A stretch of DNA of 64,000 bases from Delphinus delphis (lineage: Eukaryota > Chordata > Mammalia > Artiodactyla > Delphinidae). How positions within the stretch are numbered: the stretch's first letter is position 1; the number at the start of each line of letters is the position of its first letter. Under the pieces are notes generated by a model that was given only the letters and a program-made list of their open reading frames with translations, searched no databases and was not told where the DNA came from. The stretch spans positions 72,978,731-73,042,730 of the forward strand of contig NC_082688.1 of assembly GCF_949987515.2 (NCBI RefSeq). The letters are read 5' to 3'. Position numbers and translations under genes: made by a program. Positions 23,573 to 35,060 of this stretch are shown in pieces.

Positions 23573-23800
23573 ACAGCATAGTGTAGTCATTAGAAGTACG
23601 GATTTGGAATCAAATTGAGCTGCATACGTGGCTCTGCTCCTCACTAGATGTGTGCTCCTAGGAAGTTGATTCATCTCTTTAAGCCTTGATTTCCTCATAG
23701 CTAATATGTAATAATTCTAGTCCCTACCTCTTGGGAATGTTGTAAGGATTTGATTATGTAATGTCAAATCAAGCCCTTCGATCTGTGTCTGGCAATGTCA
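23573..23800 (+). mobile_element. MIR SINE, near full length
   Basis: AGCATAGTGTAGTCATTAGA, TACGGATTTGGAATCAAATT, TTCATCTCTTTAAGCCTTGA, TTTCCTCATAGCTAATATGT and GGGAATGTTGTAAGGATTTG give head, core and tail of MIR in order, ending in a degraded GTGTCTGGCA. Confidence 0.9.
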
Positions 23801-23874
23801 CACAGCTGGCAAATCATGAAACCAAAACTCATACTATGCTGGACCCCAAATCATGGGGAAGAGCTCACAGTCTT

Positions 23875-23970
23875 GGTCTGATGGTATACCTCCTGAATTT
23901 GAACTCTGGCTCCACCAGTAGCTAATTTTGTTCCTTAGGCATGTTCTTATTCTTAATATAGTAGCTGACC
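23875..23970 (+). mobile_element. MIR SINE fragment
   Basis: TGAATTTGAACTCTGGCTCC, ACCAGTAGCTAATTTTGTTC and CTTAGGCATGTTCTTATTCT resemble the MIR head and first core third. It is short and diverged. Confidence 0.55.
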
Positions 23971-24624
23971 CAGAACGCTTCACCATGTTGTTTGTTTTTA
24001 TTTTAGAAATGTTAATCTAGCAGTGCTATTCAGGATGGATTATGAAACCCTTTAAAGAAACTGAATAAAAGGAAATTAGTTATATCAGATGGGAATTTCG
24101 TTTGGCTCTTACAGAAATTCTTCCAAGCAGTGAATTAAACAATTGGGATCTTTACTTTTTGTCACAAAATGAAGATTTGAATATAGGGGGTTGAGGGGTA
24201 GTGCAGTGGCTTCATGATGTAATTAGGAGCTTAAGATTTTTCTAGCATGTCTGTTCAACCTGTAGTTGTGCCCTCTTGTGGTGACAAGTTGGCTGCTTCA
24301 CCTTGCTTTAGGTACCAGGCAAGATGTGGAAGGGCAAAGGAAAAAAGACACATGCTGTTTCTGACATCCATTTAAATCCTGCAAAACAACTTGCTTTTAC
24401 CTCTCATTTGTCAAAACAGTATTGATTATCCCCTATTTATCAGGAGTCTGGGAAACAGACTTTTAGTGAATACGGTGTCACCACTATCAAATCAGATTTT
24501 TGTTGTTGATATGGGTAATATAGAAGAGACAAATGGACATTGGAAAGGTAACTAGTAATCTCAGACAAGGTATAGAAAAGTGGATTTGATGCTAAACTGC
24601 CTACTTGCACACACATTGTCACGT
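23971..24624. other. Unique sequence, nothing recognised
   Basis: No gene or repeat that I can support. Confidence 0.4.
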
Positions 24625-24780
24625 TTAATTCTTAAAACAAAACAACTCTTTAGTAGCTGTAAATAATAGCCCTGTTTTCAGATGTGGCCATGAAGTTTAG
24701 TGTGTCCCAGGGCTGGGAATAGATAGAGTCTTTATTTGCCTGGCTCCGAGATCTATGATCTTTGCACTATACCACATCGT
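24625..24780 (-). mobile_element. MIR SINE, reverse orientation
   Basis: TTTTCAGATGTGGCCATGAA, CCAGGGCTGGGAATAGATAG and GATCTTTGCACTATACCACA are the reversed core and head of MIR. Confidence 0.7.
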
Positions 24781-24984
24781 TTTCCTTGCAGTGCTATCTC
24801 TGATTTGGTAGCAGATCATTATATTACTGGGCTTAATCCTCATCATTTTCTGTCTTCTTAGAAGTGGTAGATAAATGGTTAAATGTGGTTCTGCTGCTGA
24901 ACTTAAATATAAGTACATGTACATCATAAAAGGTGGTTATGTCATGGGGCAGGGTTATCCAGTGAGCAGAGCAATTAACTCAGA

Positions 24985-25190
24985 TGTAGGGTCTTATACT
25001 TTGTTCCATCTCTGCCGACAATGCTAGTTAACTTTTCTGGTCCTGAACTATCCTCATTTGTGAAATGAAAAAGGTGATCTGACCCTCATATCTGACCCTG
25101 TTCTTATAAAGATAAAATTAGACAACAGATGGGAAAGGACTTTGTGGAAGTGTAAGTGCTTGCTATACAAATACAAGGAATTATTATTAT
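24985..25190 (+). mobile_element. MIR SINE
   Basis: CTGCCGACAATGCTAGTTAA, CCTCATTTGTGAAATGAAAA, TAAAGATAAAATTAGACAAC and GTGTAAGTGCTTGCTATACA match the MIR core and tail in order. Confidence 0.75.
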
Positions 25191-25509
25191 CGATCCAGTA
25201 GCCCAAAGTGGCAATCTACTTGATACTCTCTCAGAGACTTAATTGAGCAGTTTCAGTGCAACCCTATAAGCTGACAGCAGCTGAAGACTGATTCTCCTCT
25301 TTGACAAAGCCCAACATCTAGACAAACACATTCTCTCCTCTCTGGTGCATGCCTCTGAGGGTGGGTTTTCAGCATCCTCTAGAAAATAAATGTAAAAATT
25401 AGTCTTAAAAAGGAAATGAGATATTACCTCTTCACAGACCTTACTCATTGAAGATTACTTGTGTGAAGAGTGTTTGGGGCATATTTCACCTAAATAAAAT
25501 AAAGCATCA

Positions 25510-25740
25510 TTTAATTTATTGTGTCAACAACTATTTATTAAGTGGTTACTACATCTCAGACATTGTACTTGTGTCTGGGGACACAGCAGGAAACAAGAAA
25601 AATATGGTTCCTACAGTCATGGATTTTCTAATCTATCATGGAAGAACAATATTAAACAGTTAATTAAACATGTCATATTTCATTAGGTAACTCAGTTTGT
25701 CACAAATCAGTGCAAAATGATGTAAGGAGGTAGAATAAAG
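25510..25740 (-). mobile_element. L2 LINE 3' end, reverse orientation
   Basis: AACAACTATTTATTAAGTGG, ACTACATCTCAGACATTGTA, TCTGGGGACACAGCAGGAAA and ATGGTTCCTACAGTCATGGA follow the reversed L2 end exactly in order. Confidence 0.8.
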
Positions 25741-26071
25741 AAACACAGTAGAAACATTTTTTGTGGAATGAATACATACATACACATATACACACATGAC
25801 GGTTCACAATTGGAGGAATGTGCCCTAAGAATTCTTAAATTTATAAATCTATAAATTCAATTTTAACACATGTAATTTTACCCCAGATTCAGAAAAGTAT
25901 GCATGAAAAATTTAACCGACCAATTCAGAACCTTACTGATTTTAGAAAAACAGCACTGAAAAAATTCATAAAACTGTTACAGTACAGTGAAATAACCTCT
26001 GTTATGTTGTATCATTATATTTTTACTTATTAACATTAATCAAACCTTCATGATATCTGAAGATCTAAAGG

Positions 26072-26129
26072 TATTACCCAAGTATGATACATGTTTAAGT
26101 ATGTAGGCATGTATCACACTTAGGTAATA
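26072..26129. repeat. 58-nt inverted repeat (22-bp arms, 14-nt loop)
   Basis: The left arm 26072-26093 (starting TATTACCCAAGTATGATACA) pairs with 26108-26129 at 20 of 22 positions. RNA from either strand would form a miRNA-sized hairpin. It could equally be the remnant of a small palindromic DNA transposon; I do not recognise the family and see no TA duplication that I can defend. Confidence 0.8.
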
Positions 26130-26727
26130 TATGGAGAAAGGGAACGTAAAGTTAGCTCATCAGAGAGAAACAGGAACCTTCTGGCCTTCTTCTTGAGGTT
26201 GGCTTCCTTTGACATGAACACTTAATTTGGCTGGTTACTCTTTGCATCTACAGAATATTTCAGCTCTAAAGGTGAAGCTTCTGAACCAGTATCATCAAAT
26301 GAAGCTGCCTCTCCTATTTGACAAAAATAATCACTAAAAATTCTCAAATTAATTTTTTAATACAGTTAATATTATTTTAGTAGCCATACATCATGTGTCT
26401 TGTAAAGATCAACCCATATATGTATTATGCATCTCTTTCTTTCTTAGCACAGACCTAATGTAATCATGATACTTATTATTCTACTTTGATATTTTAAAAT
26501 ACAGAAGTTTTATTTCAAGATACATACTATAGTATGTAAGAAAACATGGCTATACTAATACAGAGAAGGCCTTATGATGATTCCCAGACCGCCCTCAGAT
26601 ATACTGAGGGTCGCTTATGTTCACTGACCCCATCCATGCCAAGAGTGTGGGTTTCTGACTTGTCTGAGGACGAATTCTACAAATGGCATTGAGGACTTCA
26701 TGCTGACCCCTCGTATTGGTCATGTTT

Positions 26728-26828
26728 ATATGATTTTATGAATGAAAACTCTTATGTGATTTATGTATGTGATGTTCTGGGTGAAAGCTTATATAATGTT
26801 CTGGATGAAAACTCTATTGTATGAAATA
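26728..26828 (+). repeat. Imperfect triplicate of a roughly 27-nt unit
   Basis: Three successive variants share the pattern ATG-TT-TGGATGAAAACTCT: GAATGAAAACTCTTATGTGA, GTTCTGGGTGAAAGCTTATA and GTTCTGGATGAAAACTCTAT. It is probably an old local tandem duplication. Confidence 0.5.
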
Positions 26829-26894
26829 ATTTTTGCTTGATTATTTATCAAGCTGAACATTTCATGAAATGATATGAGAAAAGGTTCATAAAAC

Positions 26895-27125
26895 TATATC
26901 CCATAGGCAAATCTGGCTCATTGCTTATTTTTGTAAATAAAGTTTTATGGGAACACAGCCATGTTCATTTGTTTATGGCTGCTTTCATGCTGTAACAGCA
27001 GCTTTAATAGTTGTAACAGAGACCATCTGTACCACAAAGCTGAAGATATTTACCCTACATCCCTCTACAGAGAAAAGTTTGTTTACTCACAATGTAAGGC
27101 ATATACCTTGGGCCCAGTAAAACAG
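26895..27125. mobile_element. hAT-like non-autonomous DNA transposon remnant
   Basis: GGCAAATCTGGCTCATTGCT, TTTTTGTAAATAAAGTTTTA, TGGGAACACAGCCATGTTCA, TTTATGGCTGCTTTCATGCT and AACAGAGACCATCTGTACCA follow a common mammalian hAT-Charlie-type repeat read in reverse. Both terminal inverted repeats are eroded. The 64-codon open frame that overlaps it is not a gene. Confidence 0.65.
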
Positions 27126-27164
27126 GTGAGTTGCATTGTTGTCTTTGATCTCTAGTAGATACAG

Positions 27165-27370
27165 CATGGAACCTTGGAGTCATACAGTTCCATGTTTGGA
27201 TTCAGGCCCTGCTGTTTAAAATTTGTAGGATATTTTTTGAGTTATTTAACATCTCTGAGCTTTTATTTCCTCCTGTGGTAAGTGTGCTAATGATACCTAT
27301 CTCACAAGGATGTTGTGAGGATTATATAAAACCATGTAAGCACAGAGCTTGGCATATGCAAGAACATAAT
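27165..27370 (+). mobile_element. MIR SINE, near full length
   Basis: CTTGGAGTCATACAGTTCCA, GTTTGGATTCAGGCCCTGCT, GAGTTATTTAACATCTCTGA and GGATGTTGTGAGGATTATAT, then CAGAGCTTGGCATATGCAAG, give the complete MIR order. Confidence 0.9.
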
Positions 27371-29175
27371 TTTTCACATTATTTTGCAGTGTAAAGGGAA
27401 CTAATATCATCAGGGTATTGAGCACGTGAGTATGAAAACAGAGCTTAAAACTGAAGTCAGAATTAGGTGAGTGTTTAGATGGGTCACCAGAATTTAGGAT
27501 GGGTGGAGAGAAAACAGAGCTGCTGGGCCACTGACATCATGGTTTAGTCTCAGCATCTCTGAGAATGGCTCACCTTGCTTCAAATGAGAACTAGAGAAAG
27601 TTATAATTAATAATTTCTTGATAAAGTAGAGGAATATGTATTCTTCTCTTTGAAAGACTGAATTATAAATGCTATGTCCAGAGTAGTGGGGATATGAGGA
27701 GTCTTCCCTCTCTTGTTAGGGTGCATAATCAATCTGATTATGTTTGCTCTATTAACAACAAGTATAGAAACATTCAAAACTGATTAGGCTGTGGTCTCAG
27801 TATTGATTTAAAAACATGAATATAAGAGCAATAAAGCCCAGTTTACTGATACATAGATACTGCTTCTATCAGCTCTCCCATTTATATGTCCATATTCCAT
27901 GGTGGATTTTGGTCACTTTTATATACAACAATTCCTGTTTTTCACAAATAAAAGAAAACTTCAGATTTCCCTGAAATCTTCCTTCATTTAAATAATCTTG
28001 GAGAAATTTCTTGATGATGTATCAGATCTTCTAGAATAAGCAATAATGGTACCAATTCTTTCTTCCTTTGCCAGTTATAGTATATGGAATTTATATCTAC
28101 AATCCTACCGTCTGAGTCTAATGCCATGAAATGTGTTTTGATAATGATTAATTCCATGGCTTGCTCTTTAGACATCACTGTTTGACCTTGCAGTCAGTAA
28201 CATAGCAATCCTGAATCGTGTCAAGGTTTTGTTGGCTGATCCTATAAACGGGAACATTTTTTTCATAATAATATTGCCGAAATATGTTAACAGTCATCTG
28301 TTACCTCATGGTAAATGAATAAATTTATATCACCTCTGATAAATGTGTATGAAAGGAGATTAAGATGAACATGGACGCTGGTATTAACATTCACTGAATT
28401 TTTTTGTTCACAAGGCATTTTATGTCTGTTTTCACCATTTCCTATTTTTCTAGACTCAAGGACACCTAGAACATTCTCATAACCTCACAATGATCCTTTG
28501 TAGCAGATGCCTAGTGCTAATAAACACGATCACTGTTTCCTTTGCCATTTATAAATGGGGAGGATGATGAATATGCAGGACCATTTGCACTGAGCTTTGG
28601 ATCTGCTTCAGTCTATCCATGATGCAAAGAAGCATCTGCTTCCCTTAGTCACCCAGACAAATTCCAAAAATGAAAGGTGAAAAATCCAAAAGCTGTTGGA
28701 TTTTACTTTTCTAAAATTTACTAGTGTCGCATGTCAAGGAGATTTAACAGCAATTGCTTGTGAGAGAAATGATAGAAGAAAACTGAAAACAATGGAAAAA
28801 AATTACTTACGTAAAGAGATTTGCTTATCTGAAAATAACTTGTTTTTCCTTTTCCTAAGAGAAGCAAACAGTTTCTTGTACCTGGTTTCTGTGTAGCTAT
28901 TTATTTAACTAATTTCTCAAGGAAAGTTTCTGAATCCTTAATTTTATAGGCCACAATGTTTTTTAATTGTGGTGATTAAAACAAATAATACCCCAGACTG
29001 TTTTCTTCACACATAGGTATTTTAACCCTCTCATTCAAAAAGTATCTAACTCTCTTGTTTCAGCCCTCGCTGCCCTCACCTCTCCTTCTTCTTTTTCCAG
29101 AGCAACTAGATTTTTTTATATGCAATATGAAGACACATATTTGCAAGAGTGAAAGCGATGATGTTTTGGAAACTT

Positions 29176-29177
<2 letters not shown>
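27371..29177. other. Unique sequence, nothing recognised
   Basis: About 1.8 kb of AT-rich DNA. The open frames at 27984-28178 (minus) and 28696-28896 (plus) show no domain and no neighbouring splice or promoter signals worth reporting. Confidence 0.45.

Positions 29178-29227
<50 letters not shown>
29178..29227. repeat. (GT)25 microsatellite
   Basis: Uninterrupted GT dinucleotides over about 50 bp, then TATGTATACG. Likely length-polymorphic. It lies 43 bp left of the L1 target-site duplication and is not part of the element. Confidence 0.97.
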
Positions 29228-29231
<4 letters not shown>

Positions 29232-29270
29232 ATACGGAATGAATGGACTATCATAAGAAGAATTAAACTT

Positions 29271-29286
29271 GGGCCATACAGCCTTT
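29271..29286. repeat. L1 target-site duplication, left copy
   Basis: GGGCCATACAGCCTTT, identical to 36004-36019. The L1 poly(A) (T-run on this strand) begins at its last bases. Confidence 0.95.
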
Positions 29287-29297
29287 TTTTTTTTTTT
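29284..29297 (-). other. L1 poly(A) tail (T14 on plus strand)
   Basis: A run of 14 T on the plus strand between the target-site duplication and the 3' UTR text AACATCTTTATTGGAGTATA (reverse). Three of the T can belong to the duplication. Confidence 0.9.
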
Positions 29298-29666
29298 AAC
29301 ATCTTTATTGGAGTATAATTGCTTTACAATGGTGTGCTAGTTTCTGCTATACAACAAAATGAATCAGTTATATATATATACTTATGTTCCCATATCTCTT
29401 CCCTCTTGCGTCTCCCTCCCTCCCTCCCTCCCTCCCTATCCCACCCCTCCAGGCGATCACAAAGCACCGAGCTGATCTCCCTGTGCTATGCAGCTGCTTC
29501 CCACTAGCTATATACCTTACGTTTGGTAGTGTATATATGTCCATGCCTCTCTCTCACTTTGTTACAGCTTACCCTTCCCCCTCCCCATATCCTCAAGTCC
29601 CTTCTCTAGTAGGTCTGTGTCTTTATTCCTGTCTTACCCCTAGGTTCTTCAGGACATTTTTTTTCC
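29298..29666 (-). other. L1 3' UTR
   Basis: About 370 bp from the ORF2 stop to the poly(A). It includes a polypurine tract on the L1 sense strand, seen here as (CCCT)n near 29413-29437, as is usual in L1 3' UTRs. The same sequence recurs in the truncated copies at 6236, 42562, 46370 and 56283. Confidence 0.9.
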
Positions 29667-32600
29667 TTAAATTCCATATATATGTGTTAGCATTCGGTAT
29701 TTGTCTCTCTCTTCCTGACTTACTTCACTCTGTATGACAGACTCTAGGTCTATCCACCTCATTACAAATAGCTCAATTTCGTTTCCTTTAATGGCTGAGT
29801 AATAGTCCATTGTATATATGTGCCACATCTTCTTTATCCATTCATCCGAGGATGGACACTTAGGTTGTTTCCACCTCCGGGCTATTGTAAATAGAGCTGC
29901 AATGAACATTTTGGTACATGACTCTTTGAATTATGGTTTTCTCAGGGTATATGCCCAGTAGTGGGATTGCTGGGTCATATGGTAGTTTTATTTGTAGTTT
30001 TTTAAAGAACCTCCATACTGTTCTCCACAGTGGCTGTATCAATTTATATTCCTACCAACAGTGCAAGAGGGTTCCCTTTTCTCCACACCCTCTCCAGCAT
30101 TAATTGTTTCTAGATTTTTTGATGATGGCCATTCTGACTGGTGTGAGATGATATCTCATTGTAGTTTTGATTTGCATTTCTCTAATTATTAGTGATGTTG
30201 AGCATTCTTTCAAGTGTTTGTTGGCAGTCTGTATATCTTCTTCGGAGAAATGTCTATTTAGGTCTTCTGCCCATTTTTGGATTGGGTTGTTTTTTTGTTA
30301 TTAGACTGCATGAGCTGCTTATAAATTTTGGAGATTAATCCTTTGCAAGTTGCTTCATTTGCAAATATTTTCTCCCATTCTGAGGGTTGTCGTTTCATCT
30401 TGTTTATGGTTTCCTTTGCTGTGCAAAAGCTTTGAGGTTTCATTAGGTCCCATTTGTTTATTTTTGTTTTTATTTCCATTTCTCTAGGAGGTGGGTCAAA
30501 AAGGATCTTGCTGTGATTTATGTCATAGAGTGTTCTGCCTATGTTTTCCTCTAAGAGTTTGATAGTATCTGGCCTTACATTTAGGTCTTTAATCCATTTT
30601 GAGCTTATTTTTGCGTATGGTGTTAGTGAGTGATCTAATCTCATACTTTTACATGTACCTGTCCAGTTTTCCCAGCACCACTTATTGAAGAGGCTGTCCT
30701 TTCTCCACTGTACATTCCTGCCTCCTTTATCAAAGATAAGGTGACCATATGTGCGTGGGTTTATCTCTGGGCTTTCTGTCCTGTTCCATTGATCTATCTT
30801 TCTGTTTTTCTGCCAGTACCATACTGTCTTGATTACTGTAGCTTTGTAGTATAGTCTGAAGCCAAGGAGCCTGATTCCTCCAGCTCTGTTTTTCATTCTC
30901 AAGATTACTTTGGTTATTCGGGGTCTTCTGTGTTTCCATACAAATTGTGAAATTTTTTGCTCTAGTTCTGTGAAAAATGCCAGTGGTAGTTTGATAGGGA
31001 TTGCAATGAATCTGTAGATTGCTTTGGGTAGTATAGTCATTTTCACAGTGTTGATTCTTCCAATCCAAGAACATGGTATATCTCTCCATCTATTTGTATC
31101 ATCTTTAATTTCTTTCATCAGTGTCTTATAATTTTCTGCATACTGGTCTGTTGTCACGTTAGGTAAGTTTATTCCTAGATATTTTATTCTTTTTGTTGCA
31201 ATGGTAAATGGGAGTGTTTTCTTGATTTCACTTTCAGATTCTTCATCATTAGTGTATAGGAATGCCAGAGATTTCTGTGCATTAATTTTGTATCCTGCAA
31301 CGTTACCAAATTCATTGATTAGCTCTAGTAGTTTTCTGGTAGCATCTTTAGGATTCTCTATGTAGAGTATCATGTCATCTGCAAACAGTGACAGCTTTAC
31401 TTCTTCTTTTCCGATTTGGATTCCTTTTATTTCCTTTTTTTCTCTGATTGCTGTGGCTAAAACTTCCAAAACTATGTTGAATAAGAGTGGTGAAAGTGGG
31501 CAACCTTGTCTTGTTCCTGATCTTAGTGGAAATGCTTTCAGTTTTTCACCATTGAGGACAATGTTGGCTGTGGGTTTGTCATATATGGCCTTTATTATGT
31601 TGAGGAAAGTTCCCTCTATGCCTACTTTCTGCAGGGTTTTTATCATAAATGTGTGTTGAATTTTGTCGAAAGCTTTCTCTGCATCTATTGAGATGATCAT
31701 ATGGTTTTTCTCCTTCAATTTGTTAATATGGTGTATCACGTTGATTGATTTGCATATATTGAAGAATCCTGGCATTCCTGGAATAAACCCCACTTGATCA
31801 TGGTGTATGATCCTTTTAATGTGCTGTTGGATTCTGTTTGCTAGTATTTTCTTGAGGATTTTTGCATCTGTGTTCATCAGTGATACTGGCCCGTAGTTTT
31901 CTTTCTTTGTGACATCCTTGTCTGGTTTTGGTATCAGGGTGATGGTGGCCTAGTAGAATGAGTTTGGGAGTGTTCCTCCCTCTGCTATATTTTGGAAGAG
32001 TTTGAGAATGATAAGTGTTAGCTCTTCTCTAATTGTTTGATAGAATTTGCCTGTGAAGCCATCTGGTCCTGGGCTTTTGTCTGTTGGAAGATTTTTAATC
32101 ACAGTTTCAATTTCAGTGTTTGTGATTGGTCTGTTCATATTTTCTATTTCTTCCTGATTCAGTCTTGGCAGGTTGTGCATTTCTAAGAATTTGTCCATTT
32201 CTTCCAGGTTGTCCATTTTATTGGCATAGAGTTGCTTGTAGTAATCTCTCATGATCTTTTTTATTTCTACAGTGTCAGTTGTTACTTCTCCTTTTTCGTT
32301 TCTAATTCTATTGATTTGAGTCTTCTCCCTTTTTTTCTTGATGAGTCTGGCTAATGGTTTATCAATTTTGTTTATCGTCTCAAAGAACCAGCTTTTAGTT
32401 TTATTGATCTTTGCTATCGTTTCCTTCATTTCTTTTTCATTTATTTCTGACCTGATTTTTATGATTTCTTTCCTTCTGCTAACTTTGGGGTTTTTTTGTT
32501 CTTTCTCTAATTGCTTTAGGTGCAAGGTCAGGTTGTTTATTCAAGATGTTTCCTGTTTGTTAAGGTGGGCTTGTATTGCTATAAACTTCCCTCTTAGAAC

Positions 32601-33476
32601 TGCTTTTGCTGCATCCCATAGATTTTGGGTCATCGTGTCTCCATTGTCATTTGTTTCTAGGTATTTTTTTACTTCCTCTTTGATTTGTTCAGTGATCACT
32701 TCATTATTAAGTAGTGTATTGTTTAGCCTCCATGTGTTTGTAATTTTTACAGATCTTTTCCTGTAATTGATATCTAGTCTCATAGCGTTGTGGTCGGAAA
32801 AGATACTTGATACAATTTCAATTTTCTTAAATTTACCAAGGCTTGATTTGTGACCCAAGATATGATCTATCCTGGAGAATGTTCCATGAGCACTAGAGAA
32901 AAATGTGTATTCTGTTGTTTTTGGTTGGAATGTCCTATAAATATCAATTAAGTACATCTTGTTTAATGTATCATTTAAAGCTTGTGTTTCCTTATTTATG
33001 TTCATTTTGGATGATCTGTCCATTGGTGAAAGTGGGGTGTTAAAGTCCCCTACTATGAATGTGTTACTGTTGATTTCCCCTTTTATGGCTGTTAGTATTT
33101 GCCTTATGTATTGAGGTGCTCCTATGTTGGGTGCATAAATATTTACAGTTGTTATATCTTCTTCTTGGATTGATCCCTTGATCATTATGTAGTGTCCTTC
33201 TTTTTCTCTTCTAATAGTCTTTATTTTAAAGTCTATTTTGTCTCATATGAGAATTGCTACTCCAGCTTTCTTTTGGTTTCCATTTGCATGAAATATCTTT
33301 TTCCATCCCCTCACTTTCAGTCTGTATGTGTCTCTAGGTCTGAAGTGGGTCTCTTGTAGACAGAAAATATATGGGTCTTGTTTTTGTATACATTCACCCA
33401 ATCTGTGTCTTTTGGTGGGAGCATTTAGTCCATTTACATTTAAGGTAATTATCGACATGTATGCTCCTATTCCCAT
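29667..33476 (-). pseudogene. L1 ORF2 (endonuclease-reverse transcriptase), broken
   Basis: ORF2p nicks target DNA and reverse-transcribes the L1 RNA. The start at 33476 lies about 58 bp after the ORF1 end. Endonuclease motifs are visible: LNVNGLN and QETH near the N-terminus, then YAPN, GDFN, SRIDHIL and SDH in the piece at 32541-33185. The reverse transcriptase in 30258-31877 (539 codons still open) has [18 protein letters not shown] and the catalytic FADD at residues 165-168 of that piece. The C-terminal Cys-rich region follows, ending THIYGI at 29667. Disabling changes: in-frame stops at 33243-33245 (TGA), 32541-32543 (TGA), 31950-31952 (TAG) and 30052-30054 (TAG), a one-base frameshift at the A7 run 30290-30296, and a probable 2-bp deletion near 29915-29935. 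It encodes no full protein. Confidence 0.97.
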
Positions 33477-33534
33477 TTTCTTAATTGTTTTGGGTTCGTT
33501 ATTGTAGGTCTTTTCCTTCTCTTGTGTTTCTTGC

Positions 33535-34428
33535 CTAGAGAAGTTCCTTTAGCAGTTGTTGTAGAGCTGGTTTGGTGGTGCTGAACTCTGTCAGCTTTTG
33601 CTTGTCTGTAAAGGTTTTAATTTCTCCATCAAATCTGAATGAGATCCTTGCTGGGTAGAGTCATTTTGGTTGCAGGTTTTTCTCCTTCATTACTTTAAAT
33701 ATGTCCTGCCAGTCCCTTCTGGCTTACAGAGTTTCTGCTGAAAGATCAGCTGTTAAACTTATGGGGATTCCCTTGTGTGTTATTTGTTGTTTTTCCCTTG
33801 CTGCTTTTAATATGTTTTCTTTGTATTTAATTTTTGACAGTTTGATTAATATGTGTCTTGGCATATTTCTCCTTGGATTTATCCAGTATGGGACTCTCTG
33901 TGCTTCCTGGACTTGATTAACTATTTCCTTTCCCATATTAGGGAAGTTTTCAACTATAATCTCTTCAAATATCTTCTCAGTTCCTTTCTTTCTCTCTTCT
34001 TCTTCTGGAACCCCTATAATTCGAATGTTGGTGTATTTAATGTTGTCCCAGAGGTCTCTGAGACTGTCCTCAGTTCTTTTCATTCTTTTTTCTTTATTCT
34101 GCTCTGCAGTAGTTATTTCCACTATTTTATCTTCCTGGTCACCTATCCGTTCTTCTGCCTCAGTTATTCTGCTATTGATCCCATCTAGAGTATTTTTCAT
34201 TTCACTTATTGTGTTGTTCATCATTGTTTGTTTCATCTTTAGTTTTTCTAGGTCCTTGTTGAATGTTTCTTGCATTTTGTCTATTCTATTTCCAAGATTT
34301 TGGATCATCTTTACTGTCATTATTCTGAATTCTTTTTCAGGTAGATTGCCCATTTCCTCTTCATTTTTTAGCTCTGGTGCGTTTTTATCTTGCTCCTTCA
34401 TCTGCTGTGTGTTTGTCTGTCTTCTCAT
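33535..34428 (-). pseudogene. L1 ORF1 (RNA-binding chaperone), two nonsense codons
   Basis: ORF1p coats L1 RNA as a trimer. The frame starts at 34428 and its natural stop is TAG at 33535-33537, giving 297 codons. Residues about 40-115 form the heptad-rich coiled coil (for example ISEMKNTLDGINSRITEAEE). The RRM begins near LWDNIKYTNIRIIGVPEEEE, and the C-terminal domain follows (HILIKLSKIKYKENILKAAR). It is interrupted by TAA at 33724-33726 (codon 235, in ETL-stop-ARR context) and TGA at 33661-33663 (codon 256). Only the first 234 residues could be made, which lack the end of the C-terminal RNA-binding domain. Confidence 0.95.
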
Positions 34429-34937
34429 TTTGCTAATCTTACTGTGTTTGGGGTCTGCTTTTTGCAGGCTGCTGGTTCATAGTTCCTGTTGTTTTTGGTG
34501 TCTGTCCCCAGTGGCTAAGGTTGGTTCCGTGGGTTGTGTAGGCTTCCTGGTGGAGGGGACTAGTGCCTGTGTTCTGGTGGATGAGGCTTGATCTTGTCTT
34601 TCTGGTGGGCAGGTCCACGTCTGGTGGTGTGTTTTGGGGTGTCTTTGGACTTATTATGATTTTTGGCAGCCTCTCTGCTAATGGGTGGGGTTGTGTTCCT
34701 GTCTTGTTAGTTGTTTGGCATAGGATGTTCAGCACTGTAGCTTGCTGGTCGTTGAGTGAAGCTGGGTGATAGTGTTGAGATGGAGATCTCTGAGAGATTT
34801 TCGCTGTTTGATATTATGTGGAGCTGGGAGGTCTCTTGTGGACCAGTGTCCTGAAGTTGGCTCTCCCACCTTAGAGGCATAGCAGTGACTTCTGGCTGCA
34901 GCACCAAGAGCCTTTCATCCACACGGCTCAGAATAAA

Positions 34938-35060
34938 AGGGAGAAAAAGTAGAAAGAAAGAATTAGTAGAAGTAGAAAGAAAGAAAGGAGGGAGGGAGGA
35001 AGGAAGGAGGGAATGAAGGAAAAAAGAAAGAAAGAAGATAAAGTAAAATAAAATAAAGTC
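34938..35060. repeat. Polypurine tract inside L1 5' UTR
   Basis: (GAAA)n/(GGGA)n/(AAAT)n-like sequence, including AAAGGAGGGAGGGAGGAAGG. It belongs to the L1 and not to host DNA. Confidence 0.85.

Larger units (their letters stand above)
25741..26894. other. Unique sequence with a hairpin and a short triplicate
   Basis: Holds the inverted repeat at 26072-26129 and the imperfect triplicate at 26728-26828, described separately. No coding region is supported. Confidence 0.45.

Noticed and set aside
29060..29318. Frames encoding Cys-Val or Thr-His repeats
   Set aside because: Translation of the (GT)n microsatellite.
30730..31089. A 119-codon frame overlapping L1 ORF2
   Set aside because: It is a shifted reading of the reverse transcriptase region.
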